From Deroplatys truncata (Eukaryota; Arthropoda; Insecta; Mantodea; Mantidae), in assembly GCA_030765065.1 (NCBI GenBank), contig CM060984.1, positions 103,335,488-103,399,487 of the forward strand: a stretch of 64,000 nt of DNA, in the 5' to 3' direction. How positions within the stretch are numbered: position 1 is the first letter of the stretch; every line of letters begins with the position of its first letter. The position numbers were made by a program, and so were the translations under genes. Positions 57,358-64,000 of this stretch are shown in pieces. The notes under the pieces were generated by a model, which saw only the letters and a list, made by a program, of their open reading frames with translations, did no database searches and had not been told where the DNA came from.

Positions 57358-58211
57358 AAATCTGATGTGTTACACTCACATGACTTTCTCTACTCTCGTA
57401 TAAACTATTTTTACAAACGCTTATTCCCCATATGCTTCATCTTAATCCAGATATTGAGATGTTAATCTTATTGCTAATTTTCCTGTGGATGCAAGGGGAA
57501 TTGTTAGGCTATAAGCGAGAGTAAATATTTTAAGAGCTGGTTGCTATGTACAGTATTCCATTCTCTTTGCATTACCAGGAAAAAAAATGAACAACGAATT
57601 CCTATTTGAGAAAAAGTATAAGTAATGGGAAATTTAAGGGAATAACAAGCAAATTCTCGAAAATGGTTCACTCAACAAAAAAAAAGGTATATGACATAAA
57701 TTGTGTATTTTAACCAGATCTACATTTTTGTGTAGTAAAATTATCCCTTATGGTTTACTAGTTATGCAAAAGTCGTTCACAATGAAGAATACTTTTGGAG
57801 ACATTCCCAGAAAATTCGAGATATACATTTTCATTTTTCATGAATATATCTTAAACATATGATATTTTAATCAAAATCGTTATAGCCATTTTTGAGAAAA
57901 TTAACATTTTCGAAAAATGTTCCATGTAAAGGATAATCTGGGGTGGGGGGAATTTCTTGAAAACCTTCATGTCGCATCTCTGGAAGATACTGAACCTAAA
58001 TATCAAGTTTGGTGTTTATCCGACTGTTCCTTTTGTGAGTTATACTGTTCACAGACACGCACACAGACACACACGGACATGTTTCCAAAAATGTATTTTT
58101 TTTTTGATTCAGAAGGTCTCAAAGGATATATTTCCGGTGAAATCTCGGTATCGAATGTTTGGTTGGAATACAATACCTCCCCTATTTACTATACGTGGTA
58201 GAGAAAGTAAA
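57358..58211 (+). mobile_element. AR-family element, full-length, young
   Basis: From AAATCTGATGTGTTACACTC to TTTACTATACGTGGTAGAGA and AAGTAAAAAG, about 854 bp. Blocks TTCGAAAAATGTTCCATGTA, CATCTCTGGAAGATACTGAA and CACGGACATGTTTCC are close to those of 49797-50695. A frame starting MFHVKDNLGWGEFLENLHVA lies at 57917. Confidence 0.93.
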
Positions 58212-58625
58212 AAGAGTCAGTTTTATGCTACATGTTCAAACAAGTGCCTGTAATATCATTCCAGAGTTTACTCTATTTTTGTGTGGCAAAACGAGGCCAG
58301 GGAAATATAAGCAACAACAGGGTATGATACGCATAGTTACACGGGTAAACAACACAAGTAGTTAACTAGATAGCAACCTGCATAGCTTAATGCAATTCCC
58401 TGAACATTAATGCTATGAAAGCTGTTTTATTGTTATTGTTTGCCAGTTATACTAAAATCCCCCCATCATGTCATTTTGAGAGGAGGCAATGCTCATACAT
58501 ACAACACATCGCGTGGTAACAGAATGAGCAAATGCAAACACTCTGCAGTCATTAGCATCCAATCTCGGTGGCGTCGTTATTATATTCATTTTTTCAAGAA
58601 GTGTTTTAAATTATGAAAAACACAC
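58212..58625. other. Unassigned stretch
   Basis: No feature was recognised in this stretch. Confidence 0.4.
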
Positions 58626-59640
58626 TTTTACTTTCTCTATCACGTACTTAGTAGATAAAGAAGGTACTGCATTCCACCCAAAAATTCGATACCGAGAGAT
58701 TTTACCGGAAATACATGTTTAGAAGCACCTGAATCTAAAAAGGCATTTTTAGAAAAATGAGCGTGCATGTATGTGCGTGTGTTTCTATGAACAGCTAACT
58801 CAAAAACGGATAAATACCAAATTTGGTGTTTAGTTCAGTAAGTTCCAAAGATGCAACACACAAATTTTCAACAAAATCTCTCTACCTCAAACTACCCTTT
58901 ACATGGAACATTTTTAGATATTTTTTATTTTATAAAAAATCGTTCTAAGGAATTTGATTAAAACACTAAGTATTAAATATATTTACATCAAACATAAAAT
59001 GTATATACTGATTTTTTGGGAATAACTGTGAAGTTCTCTTCATTCGGAAGGAATTTTCTATAATCTTGTACAGCTGGTAAACGTTAAGCGATAGACGAAA
59101 ACGTACTGCACAAAAAATGTAGATATCTTTAAAACACACAATTTATTTAAAATAAGTTTTTATGTGGCATAAGCAATTTATGAGATATCCGATTAGTGGT
59201 TCGAATTGTTCATACTTGGCCATTCTCTTAAATTGAGTTTTATTTTTGGACGCTCTTTAACGGCTGTGGTCCTTAGCGTCGCATTCTATATGGGCGTGAA
59301 AGACCGGTAATTTTTTGCTCAGAGGTCTCCTTATCAGGCTTGAGGTCCTTTTACGTGCCGTAAACCTACGAAACGGGACCACCGGCTTTACTTCCCTTCC
59401 GAAGGATGCCATGCTAAGGATTTTTACGCGGTCATTCTCTTGAAGTCTTGTCAACATTCAGTTGTTTCTCGCTATTGTATGCAAACAGTATGGAATTTTA
59501 AGGCCAGCATATAGCGTACAGTTCCTAAACATTTGACTCTTTGTATCAATAACGAAATGTGCAATGTAGCAATTTCTGCAAAAGTTTATTCGGATTAAAA
59601 TGCAATAGAGGGAAAAATGAGAATCACATCAGAGTTTTTA
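58626..59640 (-). mobile_element. AR-family element interrupted by a SINE A
   Basis: Starts TTTTACTTTCTCTATCACGT and runs through CCAAAAATTCGATACCGAGA, ACTACCCTTTACATGGAACA and CTTGTACAGCTGGTAAACGT to 59231. After a SINE A it resumes at 59444 with GTCTTGTCAACATTCAGTTG and ends near AATCACATCAGAGTTTTTA. About 815 bp excluding the SINE. Confidence 0.9.
59232..59429 (-). mobile_element. SINE family A, 5'-truncated, 14-bp TSD
   Basis: On the minus strand it starts at CGTAAAAATCCTTAGCATGG, so the tRNA-derived head is missing, and runs through the family body to AAATAAAACTCAAT. It is flanked by GGCCATTCTCTTAA (59218-59231) and GGTCATTCTCTTGA (59430-59443), a target duplication with two differences, which shows that the truncation happened at or before insertion. 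Confidence 0.95.
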
Positions 59641-59961
59641 ATATACTGGAGTAATCATTATGTATTAGTCTTCACTTCGCTAATAGAACGGATGTATTTG
59701 TGTGGAATGATAGTTATGGATTTGTATATACGCAGTTATGGCAATTAATATAGCTATATTGGAGCACAGCAGTTTCATTTCTATTGAAACGTCAAAGAGC
59801 GCCTTCTCCCTAAATTCTCCCTCTATTGATGGTGTATAACATTAGGGCCGGTTTCACAGCCTAAGCTCAAGCCGAAGCTTCAGTAAGCTACGGACGCTGC
59901 TTAAACAAAGCTTAAGCTTTGCGAGTTTCACAGTAGGGCAAACAGTTCGGGTTTATTGAGC

Positions 59962-60535
59962 CGAACAAGCTCAGTGAGTAGAGCATTGCCTGATGTGCGA
60001 GTGGTACCGGGCTCGTTTCCCGGCTGGTGGTGGGAATTTTTCTCCAGCCAAGATTATACCTTATCCTCCTCAGAGTTGGAAGTATGAATAAGAGTGTTGA
60101 ATTGAATTGAGTTTTATATATGGACGCTCTTTAACTCCTGTGGTCCTTAGCACCCCATTCTATATTGGGCATGAAATACCGGAAATTTTGCTCGGAGGCC
60201 TCTTTATCTGGCTTGAGGTTCTTTTACGTGCCGTAAATCTACGACACATGATTTTTACGCCCGAAAAAATCCATCGCCCTCCGCTGGGTTTGAACCCGCA
60301 ACCTCGGGAACTAGAGGCTAGCATTGTAACCACTACACCACGGAGGACGACAGAATAAGAGTGTGAATGTGTGTGTGTGTGTGCGAACTAATGAGTAAAA
60401 CCCAAAGTTTACCAGAAATCCAACGAGAAGCGAATACGAGGTAACACCATGCCTATAGGCAAAAATAATATGTTTCAAAGGTAAGGCCGCCAATAAGACC
60501 ATTATAGTTAAAAGCGGAGTATAAATGAAAATAAA
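59962..60535 (+). mobile_element. SINE family B split by a SINE A
   Basis: Head AAGCTCAGTGAGTAGAGC (A box) and GGGCTCGTTTCCCGG (B box), then TTTTTCTCCAGCCAAGATTA and TCAGAGTTGGAAGTATGAAT up to the insertion. After it come GTGTGTGTGTGTG, CCCAAAGTTTACCAGAAATC, GCCTATAGGCAAAAATAATA and AGGCCGCCAATAAGACC, ending ATAAATGAAAATAAAAA. It lies within the TIR element. Confidence 0.88.
60098..60352 (-). mobile_element. SINE family A nested in SINE B, 12-bp TSD
   Basis: Complete head (A box read on the minus strand GTGGTGTAGTGGTTACAATG, B box GCGGGTTCAAACCC) and body to CATATATAAAACTCAAT. Identical GAATAAGAGTGT flanks it at 60086-60097 and 60353-60364. It lacks ~40 bp between TTTTTACGCC and ACATGATTT-type blocks relative to longer copies. 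As the innermost layer it is the youngest of the three nested elements. Confidence 0.96.
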
Positions 60536-61162
60536 AAGTAATTCAACGGAACAGTAAATTTAGTAACGCGTGCGCATCCAGTGAATTCCCATCTTTTGTT
60601 TATAGCAACGCTGATCCAAATAAGCTTTTGTAAGTTATCCAGCAACATAAAGTTAACTGACCGAAAAATGAGCGTCAAAACATAGAACTGTACTTCTGAA
60701 GAAGTCAGGATTCTCCCAGAAATTATGAAGCTGCAAAAGCATGTAAAAGAGTGCAAGCAACCGGACAACTTACTATTGAGTAAGAAAAACCAAACGTACA
60801 GAAACATTGTGATGCGAAGAGTGGATTAGAAACAATTTTGATAGCAATGCATGCTATCATGATCGGAAAAATGTCTAGCTGAAATAAGCATGCTTTCACT
60901 TGCATATGATCTCAATGCTAAGAGCAATATTGTTTCTGACGAGAGGGTTTGTTATTGAAGTATGAAGCAATACGTTAAGTGCGACTACGGATACGATAAA
61001 AGTATGACACATACATTTAAAATTAAGGGCATGCTAAATTAAAATTTGTTTCTTACCAGTCAGTTTCATGCTTAATTGTAGTCTTAGTAATTTATAGTAC
61101 CATTATTGCCGACTATTTACTTAACCGATGTCTGTCGTAGAATTCTTGGTAATTCTATATGT

Positions 61163-62034
61163 AAAAATCTGATGTCTTACAATCACATGACTTTCTCTAC
61201 TCTTGTACAAACTAGTTTTACAAACGCTTATTCTCCATATGCTTCATGTTAATCGAGATATCGAGATGTTAATCTTATTGCTAATTTTCTTGTAGATGCA
61301 AGGGGAAGTGGTAGAGTTTAAGCGATATTCAAATATTTTAAGAGCTGGTTGCTATGTGCAGTATTCCATTTTCTTTGCATTACCAGGACAAAAAAAATGA
61401 ATAACGAATTTCCATTCGAGAAAAAGTATAAGTATTGGAAAATTTAAGGAAATAATAAGTAATATTATCTCGAAAATGGTTCACTAAAAAAAATGTATAT
61501 GACGTAAATTGTGTATTTTAACGCGATCTACATTTTTTGTGTAGTAAAAGGTTGTCTATCTCTTATGGTTTACTAGTTATGCAAAAGTCGTTCAGAATGA
61601 AGAATACTTTTGGAGACATTCCCAGAAAATTCGAGATATACATTTTATTTGTCACGAAAGCATGTTAAACATATGCTATTTTAATCAAAATCATTAGAGC
61701 CGTTTTTGAGAAAATTAAAATTTTCGAAAAATGCTCCATGTAAAGGGTAATCTGGGGAGGGGGGATTTTCTTGAAAACCTGCGTGTCGCATCTCTGGAAG
61801 ATACTGAACCTAAATACGAAGTTTGGTGTTTATCCAACTGTTCGTTTCTGAGTTATGCTGTTCACAGACACACACACACACACACGCACACACACACGGA
61901 CATATCTCCGAAAATGCTCTTTTTTATATTCAGGGGGTCTCAAAACATCTATTACCAGTGAAATCTCGGTATCGAATTTTTGGGTGGAATACAATACTTC
62001 CCCTACTTACTATACGTAGTAGAGAAAGTAAAAA
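61163..62034 (+). mobile_element. AR-family element inside the TIR element
   Basis: Complete copy from TCTGATGTCTTACAATCACA to the palindrome TACTATACGTAGTAGAG and AAAGTAAAAA, 870 bp, with CA tracts at 61867-61895. The frame at 61731 starts MLHVKGNLGRGDFLENLRVA. The flanks (ATATGT on the left, TTGTTTGG on the right) show no long target duplication. Confidence 0.93.
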
Positions 62035-62735
62035 TTGTTTGGACGCATTCTAAACATTCTAGACCGTCTTCTTTGTGCATATGAGTTAAAACAATTTGCA
62101 TTTCCTCATCACTAATATCGAATTCTTCAGATAACACGGTGACTCCTTAGCTTAAGCCACAGTTCAGTACAGTTTAAGCCAAGCCAGCTTAGCATTTGAA
62201 CTACGCATTATAGAACTCCAGTGTAGCTTAAACCTCCGCTTAAGCCCAATTCGAAGCTTAAGCTTAGACTCTGAAACCGGGCCTAACCAGACAAGTATAG
62301 CGTTTATCTCCACATCTACTTGTATACATCCAGCTTTTTCGCATTAGCTTTTCTTTTTTCTCATTGCTTACAGTGTAAACTAAAAAGACTATTATTTATT
62401 ACAGTCTCATGACTTTCTCTACCCATTCTTCAGCCAACTATTCTTACAAAAGCTCATTCTTCTATTTACTTCATATTAATCGAGATAAACATTTGCATAA
62501 ATGGTTTGATTACATATTTAGTTGTAAGCACAAAGGCAGTATTAAGGTATCTATCGCTGATAGGATTAAGCGATAGTTAAGTATTTTAAGAACGGGTCGC
62601 TATATGATGGCTTTCAAATTCCGTTCTCATTGCATAAGCACAAGAAAAAATAGCGAAAAGCTAGCTGAAAGAGTATAAACAATTTGACAGTTGAAACCCA
62701 TGTTTTTTTCGCGATTTTCCTCGGCTAGACGAATA

Positions 62736-62958
62736 CTCAGCTGGATAATTTGATCCGTGAGTTTTCCTATCATTCTTGTTATCACTTCATTACATTTCCT
62801 TCTTCTTCACCGCCATACCAGGCTTCGGACTGATCACCCATTCTGGGTATGCTTAGATTCAAAGTTTACTTACTCCTCTACAGGCTACCGATCCAAGCCA
62901 TTGGCTTGTAAGTCCTTGGAGGTGTAAATCCTACAATGAAGAGGATAATCCGTTAAAG
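62736..62958 (-). repeat. Dispersed repeat F, copy 2
   Basis: Inverted relative to 3391-3617 with the shared blocks ATTGGCTTGTAAGTCCTTGG, CTGATCACC, GGATAATTTGATCC and GAGGATAATCC. It lies in a larger insert (about 62702-62965) that interrupts an AR copy. The extra 30 bp on its left may be part of the same element. Confidence 0.75.
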
Positions 62959-63066
62959 AAGAAGACAAGAAAATATATCGGAAATGGTAAACGCCATAAA
63001 AACATTTATTTGACATATATTGCGTGATTTAACGAGATCTAAATATTTTGTATAGTAAGGTTCTGT

Positions 63067-63452
63067 ACCAGATGGCCCAAACTAAACGTCCTTTACAGTT
63101 TTACGTTTCCCGCCTACATAGATGCAAAGGAAATTGCCGCATCAGTGTTATTAAAGGTGGCAGTGCAGGTACAAAGGGAAACGTCATTGAGGTAGTGCTG
63201 TCGTCTGCAGGTGTTTATGTGATAGTTTCGTACTCATAAGCGTCCTGTGGTTGTTTCATATAGCAAGCAGTTTCTCTACCGAATGAGCTCTGGGACCAGT
63301 AATAGCAGTTAAAGTGTTCGTTTTCAAGCATTGGTCTTTCATTTAGCACTCTCCTCTCTCTCGGTATGGAGTCTCCTTTGCAGTTCTGCTTAGGCAAACC
63401 TTTTGGGATCTGCGCTATCCGGTAAAAACTAACTTCGACTAAGGACGGCTTG
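63067..63452. mobile_element. Unidentified ~385-bp insertion in an AR copy
   Basis: Defined by interruption of AR sequence between AAGGTTCTGT and TCTCTTACAGTTC. No inverted repeats or tRNA boxes were found. The 63-codon frame 63048-63239 straddles its left edge and is not credible as a gene. Confidence 0.45.
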
Positions 63453-63629
63453 TGGTATATCTCTTACAGTTCAGAAGTTATACAAAATTCATTCAGTTTG
63501 AAGAGGACTTCAAAGGATATTCCCAGAAAATTTAAGATATAGGCACACTTAATTTGTTATTAAAATAGCCAAAGCATATGGTATTTTGAAAAAAATGTCG
63601 CTTACAGAAAGATATGTCAAACAGATTGT

Positions 63630-63870
63630 ATATTCTAGTTCCCGAGGTCGCGGGTTCAAACCCGGTGGAGGGCGATGGATTTTTTCGGGCTTAGCATGGC
63701 TTCCTTCGGAAGGGAAATAAAACCGGTGGTCTCGTATCGTAGATTTACGGCACGTAAAAGAACCTCAAGGCTGATAAAGAGGCCTCTGAGTAAAATTATC
63801 GGTATTTCACGCCCATTTGAGAATGGGACGCTCAGGACCATAGTAGTTAAAGAGCGTCCATAAAAAAAGA
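63630..63870 (+). mobile_element. SINE family A, 5'-truncated
   Basis: Begins within the head (CTAGTTCCCGAGGTCGCGGG, B box GCGGGTTCAAACCCGG) without the A box, then the full body to GAGCGTCCATAAA and an A-rich tail. It lacks the GTAAAAATCC block after the head, so the sequence passes directly from TTTTTTCGGGC to TTAGCATGGC. No target duplication was identified. Confidence 0.93.
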
Positions 63871-64000
63871 AAAAAAACATATTTTATATCCTACCCGATT
63901 ACATTAATATACATTCTAAACTGCTTTTCGCATATCCACATTGATTTATTTTTCAATCGGCTGGTCAATCATTGCGTGAGATACACCCTTGCCAAGTATT
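63871..64000. other. Window edge, nothing recognised
   Basis: No feature was seen in the last 130 bp. Confidence 0.5.

Larger units (their letters stand above)
59842..62286. mobile_element. TIR element carrying nested SINEs and an AR
   Basis: The left end TTAGGGCCGGTTTCACAGCC and right end (complemented) TTAGGCCCGGTTTCAGAGTC are inverted repeats that continue as CTAAGCTTAAGC-type sequence. Both subterminal regions contain many TTAAGC/GCTTAA motifs. The ends are flanked by TA (or TTA/TAA is part of the repeat). The interior holds a SINE B (itself split by a SINE A) and a full AR copy. Without them the element would be about 1 kb and encode no recognised protein, so it is non-autonomous, superfamily unknown. 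Confidence 0.8.
62400..63620 (+). mobile_element. AR-family element with two insertions
   Basis: The pieces are 62400-62700 (CAGTCTCATGACTTTCTCTA, AGTATTTTAAGAACGGGTCG), 62966-63066 (ATATATCGGAAATGGTAAAC, TGATTTAACGAGATCT) and 63453-63620 (AAGTTATACAAAATTCATTC, TTTGAAGAGGACTTCAAAGG). Repeat F and a second unknown ~385-bp segment interrupt it. The palindrome end is lost. Confidence 0.8.

Noticed and set aside
63656-63880. Frame reading RSLTTMVLSVPF and similar in several places
   Set aside because: This is the conceptual translation of the SINE A body, which recurs at every SINE A copy and is not a gene.
1-64000. CRISPR array, operon, phage or bacterial genes
   Set aside because: No spaced direct-repeat arrays with unique spacers, no Shine-Dalgarno-linked gene runs. 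Everything recognisable is eukaryotic mobile DNA.

Overview
This is a gene-poor, AT-rich stretch of an animal nuclear genome, almost certainly an arthropod and probably an insect with a large genome. The evidence is tRNA-derived SINEs with A/B boxes and target-site duplications, Tc1/mariner transposases of three catalytic types, decayed non-LTR retrotransposons, many microsatellites, and no bacterial-style operons. I cannot name the species. No confidently recognisable host protein gene is present; three weak exon or promoter candidates are noted.

The dominant feature is one dispersed family, called AR here. It has about 25 copies and fragments in both orientations, and full copies are about 850-910 bp. 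Together they make up about 16 kb, roughly a quarter of the window. One end reads TCTGATGTGTTACACTCACA. The other carries a short palindrome (TACTATACGTAGTA) followed by GAGAAAGTAAAAA. ACTTTCTCTAC lies in inverted orientation just inside both ends, and a GT/CA tract of variable length sits inside. This layout resembles Helentron-derived HINE/DINE-1 elements, although a MITE origin is not excluded. In this annotation '+' means that the TCTGATG end is on the left.

Layout. 1-7650: GC-rich unknown sequence, two copies of a tRNA-derived SINE (D/E), an (AGT)n tract, the first copy of a small repeat (F), then AT-rich sequence. 7651-11540: AR copies, a SINE B, and a 164-bp TA-flanked MITE inside an AR copy. 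11900-13300: a 36-bp minisatellite and a promoter-like or LTR-like segment with heat-shock-element-like motifs on the minus strand. 14300-24700: AR copies (one tandem head-to-tail pair), a decayed LINE reverse transcriptase and a SINE C. 25258-33720: two copies of a ~770-bp repeat (G), a SINE A, AR copies, a mariner, and a second promoter-like segment. 34560-41530: a CpG-rich candidate promoter with a possible first exon, a Tc1 (DD34E) inside an AR copy, a SINE C, an AR copy, a DD41D transposon with long terminal inverted repeats, and an AR copy interrupted by a SINE B-type element. 41717-44712: an AR copy interrupted by an unknown ~820-bp insert and by a second DD41D transposon. 45686-51540: a LINE RNase H end with a SINE A inside it, a dead mariner, a partial-tandem AR pair and a transposase tail. 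51540-54720: nothing recognised except an (ATT)n/(AAT)n palindrome. 54725-64000: densely nested AR copies, SINEs and a TIR element.

The elements do not form a pathway. They form a stratigraphy: AR copies are repeatedly the substrate for Tc1/mariner, MITE and SINE insertions and for younger AR copies, so AR was active early and over a long period, while SINE A is among the latest layers.
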